From Gillisia xinjiangensis (GTDB taxonomy: Bacteria; Bacteroidota; Bacteroidia; Flavobacteriales; Flavobacteriaceae): a stretch of DNA of 64,000 nucleotides. Location: the NCBI RefSeq assembly GCF_046298265.1, contig NZ_JBKAHK010000005.1, positions 1 to 64,000 on the forward strand. The letters run 5' to 3'. This document shows, piece after piece, positions 33,269 to 41,804 of this stretch. Within the stretch, counting starts at the first letter, position 1; each line of letters starts with the position of its first letter. Below the pieces are notes generated by a model. It did no database searches and was not told the origin of the DNA. It saw only the letters and a list, made by a program, of their open reading frames with translations. Made by a program: the position numbers and the translations under genes.

Positions 33269-34597
33269 CTACAATATCCCCCGGGCTTTTATCTCGAGAT
33301 ATTTATTAATAGTGTTAACCGTAAGTTCTTCCGGACGGGTTAAAACGGTTTGAATTCCGTGTTGTTGAAGTGTTTTAACAATCAACCTTTTTTCGTAGTG
33401 GAAATCTTCTGCAATAATTTGATGGGCCAGTTCCGGTACTTGGTAGGTTTCATTTTGGATAGCTTTTTCCAGCTCGGTGTTTTCAAAAAGTACCACCACC
33501 ACGATATGCTTTTTAGAAAGTGCTTTCAAATAGGGAAGTTGCCTGTTCAAAGCATTCATATGTTCAAAATTGGTATACAGCATGAGCAAACTGCGATGGG
33601 TAAGTTGTCTTTTAACCGTGGTATACAGCAACCCAAAATCTGAATCGCGAAATTCAGTTGTAATATTATAGAGATTGTGAAGGATTAAATTGAGCTGGGT
33701 TTTTTTAGCGTTGGCGGGAAGCAGGCTTCCTATCTTGTTTGAAAAAGAAAGCAGGCCTACTTTATCCTTTTTTTGCAAAGCGACATTGGAAAATGCAAGA
33801 CTGCTGTTTATAGAATAATCAAGTAAACTAAGGCTGTTAAAAGGCATTTTCATCAGTCTGCCGGTATCTATTACCGAATAAACCGGCTGGGCTTTTTCAT
33901 CCTGAAATTGATTTACCATCAATCCGGCTTGTTTGGCGGTTGCCTTCCAGTTGATACTTCTTATATCATCTCCCGGGACATATTCCTTTATCTGTTCAAA
34001 ATCCTGGGTATGTCCTATCCGTCTTATTTTCTTTAAACCAGGTTGCTTTAATCTTTTATCAATAGCCAGGAAATCATATTTCCGCATCTGAATAATGGAT
34101 GGATAAACTTTAACCATTTGGTCTTCATCAAAAATCAGTCGTTTCTTCACCAATTTCAATTTGTTGGAAACAAAAAGGTTTAGTTTTCCAAAATAGTATT
34201 CCCCGCGCTCCACAGGACGAACAAAATATTGAAACTCTGTTTGGGAATTAGAATCAACTTCAGTTTTCTTCAGAAAATCGCGTTTTTGAAATTGAACCGG
34301 GAGTTCATCTATTATTTCAAGATAAACCTTATACCTGTATTTATTCTGAATTTGAATAATCACCGGGTTTTGATCTGAATTTGAGAATTTTTCAAAAAGT
34401 ATTCTTTGTGCATTTATGCCATTTCTGGAAAACAAAATCACGGTATCCAGAAGGATAGCAAAAAGCAATAAAATTAATAATATCCAGGTAATGGCATACA
34501 ATACCGGGATCCAGAAGGAAAACAAGAACAATCCCGCAATTCCAAAAATGGCCCAAAATACCCGTTGCTGAAAATAGATAGCTTTTATAAAGTGCAC
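33269..34597 (-). CDS. DUF58 protein (MoxR-associated)
   Basis: 442 residues. Two hydrophobic N-terminal segments (about 12-50), then a beta-rich part, then the DUF58 block RRIGHTQDFEQIKEYVPGDDIRSINWKATAKQAGLMVNQFQDEKAQPVYSVIDTGRLM with a vWA-like fold. It adjoins the MoxR ATPase gene directly, the usual pairing in which MoxR is thought to act on DUF58 or vWA partners. Part of a six-gene operon. Confidence 0.92.
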   Translation of the reverse strand: MHFIKAIYFQQRVFWAIFGIAGLFLFSFWIPVLYAITWILLILLLFAILLDTVILFSRNGINAQRILFEKFSNSDQNPVIIQIQNKYRYKVYLEIIDELPVQFQKRDFLKKTEVDSNSQTEFQYFVRPVERGEYYFGKLNLFVSNKLKLVKKRLIFDEDQMVKVYPSIIQMRKYDFLAIDKRLKQPGLKKIRRIGHTQDFEQIKEYVPGDDIRSINWKATAKQAGLMVNQFQDEKAQPVYSVIDTGRLMKMPFNSLSLLDYSINSSLAFSNVALQKKDKVGLLSFSNKIGSLLPANAKKTQLNLILHNLYNITTEFRDSDFGLLYTTVKRQLTHRSLLMLYTNFEHMNALNRQLPYLKALSKKHIVVVVLFENTELEKAIQNETYQVPELAHQIIAEDFHYEKRLIVKTLQQHGIQTVLTRPEELTVNTINKYLEIKARGIL

Positions 34598-35596
34598 TTA
34601 TCTGGGGATTTCTATAGTATTGGCAATAAGATCGATCACGTTTTCTGGAGTGATTCCTTCCATTTCTTTTTCCGGAGAAAGAATCACCCGGTGGGCAAGA
34701 ACGGGAACCAGTACTTTTTTAATGTCTTCCGGAATCACAAAATCCCTTCCCTGGATTGCTGCCATAGCTTTGGAAGAATTCATCACTGCAATGGAAGCCC
34801 TTGGAGAAGCTCCCAGGTATAAATGCGGATGATTCCTGGTTTTAATAACCAGCTGCGCAATGTAATTAAGCAATTTTTCTTCCACCAAAACACCCTGAAT
34901 TTGTTTTTGAAGTTCCAGAAGTTTTTCAGGAGTCAGTACCGCGATGATTCCTTCTTCGGGTGCAGCTCCCTTTCTATCATGATGAGATTGCAGGATTTCC
35001 ACTTCTTCCAAAGGAGTAGGATAATCCACTTTTATTTTAAAGAGGAATCTGTCCAGTTGCGCCTCTGGCAGGGCATAGGTTCCTTCCTGTTCTATGGGGT
35101 TTTGAGTTGCCAGAACCATAAATGGTGGTGGCATCAGGTATTTTTTTCCATCTATGGTGATTTGCCGCTCTTCCATCACTTCAAATAATGCAGCCTGAGT
35201 TTTTGCCGGGGCGCGGTTGATCTCATCTATTAGCACAATATTGGAAAAAATTGGCCCCGGTTTAAATTCAAAATCGGAAGATTTCGAACTAAGTACCGAA
35301 GTTCCCAAAACATCACTGGGCATGAGATCTGGTGTAAACTGGATCCTGCTAAAATCTGTTTCCAGGGTTTTGGCAAAAAGTTTCGCGGTAATGGTTTTTG
35401 CCACTCCGGGAACGCCTTCGATTAGGACATGTCCGTTTGCCAAAAGTGCGGCTATTAACAGTTCTATAAAATTTTCCTGTCCTATGATGACTTTCCCCAA
35501 TTGAGACTTTAAATCTATTACCGCTTTTTTAAGATCTTCCAGCGGAATTCGGTTGTCAAAATTTAGTTCAGGATTTTCAAAGGTTTCGTTATTCAT
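34598..35596 (-). CDS. MoxR-family AAA ATPase
   Basis: 332 residues. Walker A GVPGVAKTITAK, Walker B NIVLIDEINRAPAKTQAALFEVMEE, sensor 1 VLATQNPIEQEGTYALPEAQLDRF and the lid ASPRASIAVMNSSKAMAA are complete. MoxR ATPases act as chaperones for the maturation of membrane or metal-binding complexes. It sits between DUF4350 and DUF58 genes with 8-base and zero-base junctions. Confidence 0.95.
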   Translation of the reverse strand: MNNETFENPELNFDNRIPLEDLKKAVIDLKSQLGKVIIGQENFIELLIAALLANGHVLIEGVPGVAKTITAKLFAKTLETDFSRIQFTPDLMPSDVLGTSVLSSKSSDFEFKPGPIFSNIVLIDEINRAPAKTQAALFEVMEERQITIDGKKYLMPPPFMVLATQNPIEQEGTYALPEAQLDRFLFKIKVDYPTPLEEVEILQSHHDRKGAAPEEGIIAVLTPEKLLELQKQIQGVLVEEKLLNYIAQLVIKTRNHPHLYLGASPRASIAVMNSSKAMAAIQGRDFVIPEDIKKVLVPVLAHRVILSPEKEMEGITPENVIDLIANTIEIPR

Positions 35597-36791
35597 TATT
35601 TGAGTTTTTATAGGATTGAATCATAGTATTAAGATCCTGTAATTCCTGTTTTGTTAGTTGAATTTTATTGGATAGCTCCCTGAATTTTTCAAAAAGATTT
35701 GCTGTTTCGGTTTGGCTATGTTCGCTTTTTATGGCTAATTCCGAATAAAAATGATCAGATTCCACGGAAGTATCAATTCTGTACCTCGTTCGAATATAAT
35801 CATAAAAATGTTTGATTTGTTTTTGGGCAAGTGCCTTAAATTCTTTTTGTTCAAGGTAAAGATTGGCTATGGTTTTAGAATATTCATAGGTTTGATTTTT
35901 TAATGGCGCTACCACCGGAATGGCACGTTGTTTTCTTTTACCTTCAAAAATTATAAATAAAATACAGCCTGCTATTGCAAGATAGTAAGCCCACTTTAAA
36001 GCTTTGTTCCCAAGTAAAATATACAGGGGAGAGGAAGCATAGGCTTTACCTGATTTGTAGTAGGAATCCCAATAAACCTTTTCATCGCGGTTTATATATG
36101 CCAAAACCCCTTCGGCATAGTGATAGTTATCGTTGGAAAGTAAAAAGTAATTTGCCAATGCCTGTGGATTGGAATGTAAAAAAATCTCACCATCTCCAAA
36201 TTGGGACTTTATAAAATTTATTTTCTTTTCTTCGGAAGCATCGTCGGTATAGTTGGCAATACCTAAAACCATTTGATTTAAAGTGTCTATTTCACTGAAA
36301 TAAAGTGATTCCACGTCATAGGTAAATTTATAAGCGGTATCTCTTTTTAATTTGGGATGCACAAAATTAAGCCCTGGCCTGGAAATGAAATTTTCCATTC
36401 CGCTGTAAGTTGTGGCTTTCATGTTGAGCGTATCCAGTAAATTCTTTCCAATATATCCTGCAGAAATGAAAACCGAATTTCCCTGGGATACCCAGTTTAA
36501 GACTTTTTTGAGTTCACTGTCATCAAATGCCACAGTGTTATTCAGAAAGAAATAGGTTCCCTTTGGAGCTTCATTCAAAAACTCATAAGGGGGAATTTTT
36601 ACTTTTTCAAGGGGTGTTTCCTTATTTTTGGTCCAGGAATCGAAAAGCACAAAACTCCCCAGGGCAATTTTATCGGTTTCGAGGTAGCTTGGGTTCCAAT
36701 TTACCGGTTCTGGCTGAGTGGCTTCCAGGTAAGTTAAGAAAAGCACCAAAAGGAGGAAAGCTCCAAACGCTAACTTCAAACCTCTACTCAT
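35589..36791 (-). CDS. DUF4350-domain membrane protein
   Basis: 400 residues: one N-terminal membrane helix, an extracytoplasmic region with a GATase-like fold (VAFDDSELKKVLNWVSQGNSVFISAGYIGK), a second helix (about 285-303) and a cytosolic tail (PLKNQTYEYSKTIANLYLEQKEF ...). This matches the DUF4350 protein regularly found next to MoxR/DUF58. It may bind a ligand in the periplasm and report to MoxR. Confidence 0.83.
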   Translation of the reverse strand: MSRGLKLAFGAFLLLVLFLTYLEATQPEPVNWNPSYLETDKIALGSFVLFDSWTKNKETPLEKVKIPPYEFLNEAPKGTYFFLNNTVAFDDSELKKVLNWVSQGNSVFISAGYIGKNLLDTLNMKATTYSGMENFISRPGLNFVHPKLKRDTAYKFTYDVESLYFSEIDTLNQMVLGIANYTDDASEEKKINFIKSQFGDGEIFLHSNPQALANYFLLSNDNYHYAEGVLAYINRDEKVYWDSYYKSGKAYASSPLYILLGNKALKWAYYLAIAGCILFIIFEGKRKQRAIPVVAPLKNQTYEYSKTIANLYLEQKEFKALAQKQIKHFYDYIRTRYRIDTSVESDHFYSELAIKSEHSQTETANLFEKFRELSNKIQLTKQELQDLNTMIQSYKNSNNE

Positions 36792-37545
36792 TTTGAAGGG
36801 TTTTTAGTGAAGTTTGAAAATCCTGAAAAAATCCCTGCGTCTTTTTGAAGTCATCTTCAGAAATTGGAAAACTACCGTACCAAATAAAATCATAAATCCG
36901 CATGAGCTTTTTAAGTTCCGGCCTGAAATGTTCCTTTTTCAGTTCATTTAAATATTCGGTATCAGTTTTTTGAAATTCATATTGTATCAATTCCTTCGCA
37001 TTTAGTTGCCGCAGGAGTTGCAGGTAATAATAACGAACTGCGAGCCTGTAATCTCCATCACGGATCGCCTGTTCAATGAGATCGGAAATATTTTCAGATT
37101 TGATGATTTTTTCCTCTTCGGTAAGAAATACTTCAGGTTCTTCTTTAGCTGCTAAAAGATAATTTCCGGGATTCAACCGGATAAAAAGCCAGACTGCAAA
37201 AGCTACAATTGCCATGAGCAATAAATATGGCAGTAACTTCAGGAAAAAAGCGAGGATAGTGTTTGCTTCATAATCGCCAAATAACCAATCTAAAATTTGA
37301 TGATACCTCATGGTCACCCATTCTTTAAACCGGGTCCACCAATTGTCTTTTTCTGCAGCATTTAGATAATCAAAAGCTTTCTCGGTTTTATATTCCTTAA
37401 TTTGCTGCTCTTCAAATTTTAAAGACTCAATGCTGCCATTGGTGTCATAGCTGATCTTTTTCGGACTTTGGGAAATAGTATCCTGTGTCCAGCCAAAGGA
37501 TGAACAAAAGAATAGTAGTAGGAATAAGACCAAAGAAAATTGCAT
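36784..37545 (-). CDS. DUF4129-domain membrane protein
   Basis: 253 residues from the ATG at 37545 (MQFSLVLFLLLFF, a signal or first helix); a longer TTG start lies inside the upstream gene and is less likely. A helix at about 105-135 (FLKLLPYLLLMAIVAFAVWLFI) is followed by the DUF4129 helical domain (ISDLIEQAIRDGDYRLAVRYYYLQLLRQLNAKELIQYEFQKTDTEYLNEL). It belongs to the MoxR operon. Confidence 0.85.
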   Translation of the reverse strand: MQFSLVLFLLLFFCSSFGWTQDTISQSPKKISYDTNGSIESLKFEEQQIKEYKTEKAFDYLNAAEKDNWWTRFKEWVTMRYHQILDWLFGDYEANTILAFFLKLLPYLLLMAIVAFAVWLFIRLNPGNYLLAAKEEPEVFLTEEEKIIKSENISDLIEQAIRDGDYRLAVRYYYLQLLRQLNAKELIQYEFQKTDTEYLNELKKEHFRPELKKLMRIYDFIWYGSFPISEDDFKKTQGFFQDFQTSLKTLQNE

Positions 37546-37549
37546 AAGA

Positions 37550-38401
37550 TTATTTTCCCAGGTTGTCGATTTGTTCAAAGGTACCGGTAAGATTTTTTTC
37601 CTCGTTTAAGTGGAAATAAATAAAAGCAATTACAATAACGCTGATGGAGTAAAGTATATATTGAATAAGAGATGCTAAAACCTGAAGCACGATTAAAACC
37701 CAATCTGAATCCAAAGCCATATCTGCTGCAGATCCTTCCTGCACCATGGTCATCATTTTTACTAAAGTGTAAATAATTAGCGGAATTTGAAATACCAGGC
37801 CAATAATATAAACCAGCAATCCTGTTACAATAAGCGTTATAAACGTCATCCACCAATTATCTTTTATGAGGGTAAAAGAATACGAAATAGAATCGGTTAA
37901 ATTGGTTTGTTTAAAGATCATGATAGCTCCCACAAGGCTAAGCGGTACAAAAAGGTAAATCCCCGGGATCACAAACAGGACAAATCCTGCAAACATTATG
38001 ATAGCAGAAACAAGAAAGAGCATGAGCAGCCTTCCAAAGTCGTTTTTTACCCCAGTAGTGATCTCAGCTTCCACTGTTTCTCCATCATGCCTCATATAGG
38101 ATTTTATATAATGATAAATGGTTGCGTACAGGTAAGAGTAATAAATCAATAAGGTTAAAGCAAGTACGGAGAATGCAATGATGAAGTCACCGGAGGAGAA
38201 ATCCATTGATTGTAATATACTTGAGGGAACCGAATAGGTGTAATAGGACAAGGCTGCAACAAGCAAAATAAAAGAGGGGCCTACCAGGCTTACCAAATAA
38301 TTAAAAAGCGTTTTATAATTTTCCCTGATAAATTTAAAAGTAGCATTGATGATTTCTCCCAGCTCCCTTTTTTGTTTAAACTGAATGTAATTGTTTTGCA
38401 T
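37550..38401 (-). CDS. Multi-pass membrane protein of the MoxR operon
   Basis: 283 residues with about six hydrophobic helices. The pattern LGEIINATFKFIRENYKTLFNYLVSLVGPSFIL and LPFVFIPGIYL-like FVIPGIYLFVPLSLVGAIMIFKQ recalls the membrane domain annotated as glycerophosphodiester-phosphodiesterase-like (YciC-type). No catalytic domain. It overlaps the SpoIIM gene by 26 bases and is followed by DUF4129 after 4 bp. Confidence 0.72.
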   Translation of the reverse strand: MQNNYIQFKQKRELGEIINATFKFIRENYKTLFNYLVSLVGPSFILLVAALSYYTYSVPSSILQSMDFSSGDFIIAFSVLALTLLIYYSYLYATIYHYIKSYMRHDGETVEAEITTGVKNDFGRLLMLFLVSAIIMFAGFVLFVIPGIYLFVPLSLVGAIMIFKQTNLTDSISYSFTLIKDNWWMTFITLIVTGLLVYIIGLVFQIPLIIYTLVKMMTMVQEGSAADMALDSDWVLIVLQVLASLIQYILYSISVIVIAFIYFHLNEEKNLTGTFEQIDNLGK

Positions 38402-39359
38402 TTAAATTTTCTTTTTTGTTCAAATAAATTGGATAATATACATAATAGAACAGAATGCTAAGAAATGATAGACTAATAATTAAAATTGCCAACCAATCCG
38501 GCATCCAGGTTAACCTGGTTACAAATCCTTCCAGAAACCCTGCTACAATAAAAAACGGAATAGTGCTAATCACGATTTTCAATCCGTTTTTTACTCCCTG
38601 AACAAAGGAAGTAAGCCTGGTAAATGTTTGCGGGAAGAGGATGCTTTTTCCAACTGCCAGGCCGGCACATCCCGCGATAATGATTACGGAGATCTCTATG
38701 GTTCCATGAATCCAAATTGTTCTGGCAGATTCCCACAGCATTCCGTTTTGGTAAAAGAAATACTGAAAAGAACCTAACATGATAGCATTCTGCATCAAAA
38801 CAAAAACGGTGCCTATTCCTGCTAAAATCCCCAACGTAAAGGCCATTAAAGCAACCCGAATATTATTGATAGTGATACCAAGGAACATATCCAGTTCTCC
38901 CATTTGTTTATAAACCGCCATTGGATCATTCTTTTCGATGTTTTCCATCGTCATATTGATGTAGGCATCTCCTAATATAGCACGGACAAAGGAAGCATCA
39001 CTGGAGGCCGAAAAGGCGCCAACAGTAACAAAAACAGCAAATATTATAAAGCTTAAGAGTAATTGCTTCTGAAAATGAAAAAACATTCGCGGGAAATCTT
39101 CAACATAAAATTTCCACAGGAAGTTCCCGGATTCCTTTTTAGTGGTATAAATCTTTTGATGCGCCTGTGCAGCGAGATCATTTAAATAAATAGCGGTATT
39201 ACTTTTTGGATAGTATGTTTGAGCATAACTAAGATCATCTGTAACTTCAAGATAGAGTTCAGAAATTTTTTTAGGAGGAATGGTGGTTTTTGTGCCAAGC
39301 TCCCTTTCAAATTCCAACCATTTATCCTTATTTTGCTTCACGAAAGCCGCCTCGCGCAT
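38376..39359 (-). CDS. SpoIIM-family (stage II sporulation protein M) membrane protein
   Basis: 327 residues. A cytosolic start (REAAFVKQNKDKWLEFERELG) is followed by 6-7 helices. VALMAFTLGILAGIGTVFVLMQNAIMLGSFQYFF and WIHGTIEISVIIIAGCAGLAVGKSILFP are the SpoIIM signature. These proteins occur in non-sporulating bacteria with MoxR/RDD genes. This is the first gene of the leftward MoxR operon. Confidence 0.9.
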   Translation of the reverse strand: MREAAFVKQNKDKWLEFERELGTKTTIPPKKISELYLEVTDDLSYAQTYYPKSNTAIYLNDLAAQAHQKIYTTKKESGNFLWKFYVEDFPRMFFHFQKQLLLSFIIFAVFVTVGAFSASSDASFVRAILGDAYINMTMENIEKNDPMAVYKQMGELDMFLGITINNIRVALMAFTLGILAGIGTVFVLMQNAIMLGSFQYFFYQNGMLWESARTIWIHGTIEISVIIIAGCAGLAVGKSILFPQTFTRLTSFVQGVKNGLKIVISTIPFFIVAGFLEGFVTRLTWMPDWLAILIISLSFLSILFYYVYYPIYLNKKENLNAKQLHSV

Positions 39360-39395
39360 TGGTAGTTTTTAATATCTCTCAAAGAAACGTATTTA

Positions 39396-40109
39396 ATGGA
39401 CAATTTTCAAATAGAAACCGCCCAAAATATTGGGATTCAACAAAAGGTTGCAGGAATAGGCGAGAGAATATTAGCTTTTTTGGTGGATACTTTTTTGCTC
39501 ATCGCCTATGGAATTTTATCATCTTTGGCTATTGCAGGCCTTGGGATGGAGGGCGGAGACCTTTGGGTTTACTATTTAATAATAGGTTTGCCCATATTTT
39601 TATATTATTTATTGTTTGAATCCTTTAACAATGGAAGGACGCCTGGAAAGGCTGCGTTAAACATACGAGTTGTAAAACTGGATGGTTCACGTCCACGGTT
39701 TAGTCAATTTTTAGTCCGGTGGTTATTGAGATTAATCGATGTCACCCTGGCAAGTGGAAGCATTGCTGTGGTAACTATTCTTTTAAATGGAAAAGGTCAG
39801 AGACTGGGAGATATGGCAGCCGGTACCACGGTAATTTCTGAAAAAAAACAGCTTGGTTTATCACAAACTTTAATGGTTGATCTCCCTGAAAATTATATCC
39901 CGAAATACCCTCAGGTTGCCCTGTTAAAAGATAAAGATATTCAGAACATTAAGAGTTTATATCAAAATGCCAGAAGGGACGGAAATCATAAGGTGATTTT
40001 ATCCCTTTCAAAAAAAATTTCAGAGTTACTGGAAGTTGAACCACAGGAGACTCCATCTAATTTTGTGAAGACCATCCTCAGGGATTTTAATTATTACACT
40101 CAGCAATAA
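39396..40109 (+). CDS. RDD-family membrane protein
   Basis: 237 residues. The RDD domain is at 12-150: AGIGERILAFLVDTFLLIAYG, FESFNNGRTPGKAALNIRVVKLDGSRPRFSQFLVRWLLR and GQRLGDMAAGTTVISEK. The last 80 residues are cytosolic and helical (DIQNIKSLYQNARRDGNHKVILSLSKKISELL). It diverges from the SpoIIM gene with only 36 bp between, and SpoIIM/RDD/MoxR linkage is common. Confidence 0.92.
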   Translation: MDNFQIETAQNIGIQQKVAGIGERILAFLVDTFLLIAYGILSSLAIAGLGMEGGDLWVYYLIIGLPIFLYYLLFESFNNGRTPGKAALNIRVVKLDGSRPRFSQFLVRWLLRLIDVTLASGSIAVVTILLNGKGQRLGDMAAGTTVISEKKQLGLSQTLMVDLPENYIPKYPQVALLKDKDIQNIKSLYQNARRDGNHKVILSLSKKISELLEVEPQETPSNFVKTILRDFNYYTQQ

Positions 40110-40110
40110 G

Positions 40111-40851
40111 TTAGTCGATTATTTCAACCTCCATTTTCACATTTTGCATTGGCCATTCTCCTTCGCCCACAGGTTGTTTGTTAATGCTGTCCACAACATC
40201 CATACCTTTTGTAACCCTTCCAAAAACGGTATGGTCATTATCAAGGTGATGAGCGCCCCGCTCGCTTTGCACTATAAAAAATTCAAAAGGGGAAGAAGCC
40301 TTACTCACATTTTGCTCGGCATATTTTGCTGCCGAAAAAGCGCCCCTGGTATGGCGATGTCCGGCTTCAAATTCACTTGGAATAAGAAAAGACCCAATGT
40401 TGTTTCTTTTGATACTGGTTTCACGGTTATCTGAATTTCCTCCCTGAATGACAAAACCTTCAGCTACCCTGTGAAAATAAGTACCGTTAAAATAACCCTG
40501 TTTTGTCAAAAACAAGAAATTACCCCTATGTAAGGGAGTATCCCGATACAGAGTAACTTCAATATCTCCAAAACGCGTTTTTATCCTTATCCGGTTTTCT
40601 GGATTCTCCTTTCCGTATTCAAGTAAAAAAGGAATTAATTCTTCCTGGACCAGCATAGGTTCCTCATTGATCACGAGTTTCTTTTCTTCCTTTTTTTCTT
40701 CCCGGATCTTCTTAATTAAAGAAGAATCCTTATCGGTTTTGGTACTGTTTGTAGTTGTTTTGACATTAATATTCTTCGATTTTTGCGTATCTTCACAACT
40801 TGCAAAAAACAGAAATAGTAAACTCGAAAGGAGTAAAATATGTTTGCTCAT
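40111..40851 (-). CDS. Cyclophilin-type peptidyl-prolyl isomerase lipoprotein
   Basis: 246 residues. Lipobox FFASC (Cys19), a charged linker (about 20-75), then a cyclophilin domain: IKTRFGDIEVTLYRDTPLHRGNFLFL, YFHRVAEGFVIQGGNSDN, GAFSAAKYAEQNVSKASSPFEFFIVQ and HTVFGRVTKGMDVVDSI. It helps proline-dependent folding of envelope proteins. Its stop is one base from the RDD stop on the other strand, with no room for a terminator. Confidence 0.94.
   Translation of the reverse strand: MSKHILLLSSLLFLFFASCEDTQKSKNINVKTTTNSTKTDKDSSLIKKIREEKKEEKKLVINEEPMLVQEELIPFLLEYGKENPENRIRIKTRFGDIEVTLYRDTPLHRGNFLFLTKQGYFNGTYFHRVAEGFVIQGGNSDNRETSIKRNNIGSFLIPSEFEAGHRHTRGAFSAAKYAEQNVSKASSPFEFFIVQSERGAHHLDNDHTVFGRVTKGMDVVDSINKQPVGEGEWPMQNVKMEVEIID
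40839..40846 (+). promoter_or_regulatory. Candidate -7 box for the NUDIX gene
   Basis: TATGTTTG fits TAnnTTTG. It lies inside the start of the opposite-strand cyclophilin gene. A transcript from here would begin near 40853, which favours the NUDIX start at 40877 over the ATG at 40850. No -33 partner was found at the usual distance. Confidence 0.45.
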
Positions 40852-40876
40852 GAAATTCTCTGATTTTAGGTCTAAT

Positions 40877-41491
40877 ATGCCAAATTTAAAAAAAATTGAT
40901 CTTCCGGGAGAGGAAGCTCACTATAAATTGGCGCCAATAATTAGGGTGAAGGAATTGGAAAACCTGGATATTGAATCCAGAAAGCCAAATAAGGCTGGTG
41001 TAATGGCTGTTTTTTATCCGGACCAGAAAGAAAACACAAAGCTTGTTTTGATTTTAAGGAGAACCTATAAAGGGGTACATTCCAATCAGGTTGGTTTCCC
41101 GGGCGGAAGGGTAGAGCTTTTTGATAAGAATTTAAAACATACTGCACTTAGAGAAACCGAAGAAGAAGTAGGTATACCAAAGCAGGAGGTCGAGGTGATA
41201 AAAAAACTGACAAAGTTATATATCCCACCCAGCAATTTCTGGGTCCATCCTTATGTGGGATTGGTGAATAAAACCCCATATCTGGTTCCGCAGGAAAGCG
41301 AAGTGGAACAGATACTGGAGGTTGATATTGATCATTTTCTGGATGAGAAAAATATGATCACTGAAACCCTGAATACCTCTTATGCCAAAAATATACTGGT
41401 TCCCGCCTTTAATTTAAACGGGCATATAGTTTGGGGCGCAACGGCGATGATGCTAAATGAATTGAAAGTATTGCTTAAGGAAGTTCTTTAA
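40877..41491 (+). CDS. NUDIX hydrolase, CoA pyrophosphatase (NudL) type
   Basis: 204 residues from the ATG at 40877; an in-frame ATG at 40850 would add nine residues but its codon overlaps the cyclophilin start codon. The NUDIX box is GFPGGRVELFDKNLKHTALRETEEEVGI, close to the CoA-pyrophosphatase form with PGG and REtxEEvG. WVHPYVGLVNKTPYLVPQESEV supports NudL/NUDT7-like CoA or dephospho-CoA hydrolysis. Confidence 0.88.
   Translation: MPNLKKIDLPGEEAHYKLAPIIRVKELENLDIESRKPNKAGVMAVFYPDQKENTKLVLILRRTYKGVHSNQVGFPGGRVELFDKNLKHTALRETEEEVGIPKQEVEVIKKLTKLYIPPSNFWVHPYVGLVNKTPYLVPQESEVEQILEVDIDHFLDEKNMITETLNTSYAKNILVPAFNLNGHIVWGATAMMLNELKVLLKEVL
40881..40888 (-). promoter_or_regulatory. Candidate -7 box for the cyclophilin gene
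   Basis: TAAATTTG on the minus strand fits TAnnTTTG and lies about 30 bp before the cyclophilin start. It is inside the first codons of the NUDIX gene. The -33 element is not clear. Confidence 0.4.
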
Positions 41492-41497
41492 TCCCTT

Positions 41498-41614
41498 ATT
41501 GAGGGTTTAACCGGCCTTGACGGACGGGCATGTTCCCCGAGTCCTGCCCGAATCGTTCAGGCGGGCCTCCCGAAAATATCGGAAAAAACCTTGTGGGCTT
41601 GCCGAGGTTTTTGA
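41498..41614 (+). repeat. Intergenic repeat element, copy 1
   Basis: About 117 bp starting ATTGAGGGTTTAACC and ending GGGCTTGCCGAGGTTTTTGA. It shares in order ATTGAGGGTTT, GACGGACnGGCA, TTCCC, GAATCrTTCAG, CGGGC and GGGCTTGCC..GAGGTTTTTGA with copy 2, and contains GTCCTGCCCGA...GGCGGGC inverted pieces. The CCTTGTGG/CCGAGG end with a T-run could form a terminator for the NUDIX gene. Confidence 0.7.
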
Positions 41615-41670
41615 ATGAGAATTTATTTATATTGGCTCTTTTTTTGAGAGCTATTCAATTTTAATCGCTC

Positions 41671-41789
41671 ATTGAGGGTTTTAACCCGTATGACGGACCG
41701 GCAGGTTCCCGAATCATTCAGTCGGGCTTCTCAAATTTTTAAAAGTATTTTCCAATTCATACCCTTTGGGCTTGCCCCGAGGTTTTTGA
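41671..41789 (+). repeat. Intergenic repeat element, copy 2
   Basis: About 119 bp, the second imperfect direct copy of the element at 41498-41614, starting ATTGAGGGTTTTAACCC and ending GGGCTTGCCCCGAGG then TTTTTGA. The two copies fill most of the 313 bp between the NUDIX and PlsC genes. No coding potential is apparent. Confidence 0.7.
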
Positions 41790-41804
41790 TTAAAACAACT
41801 GTAA

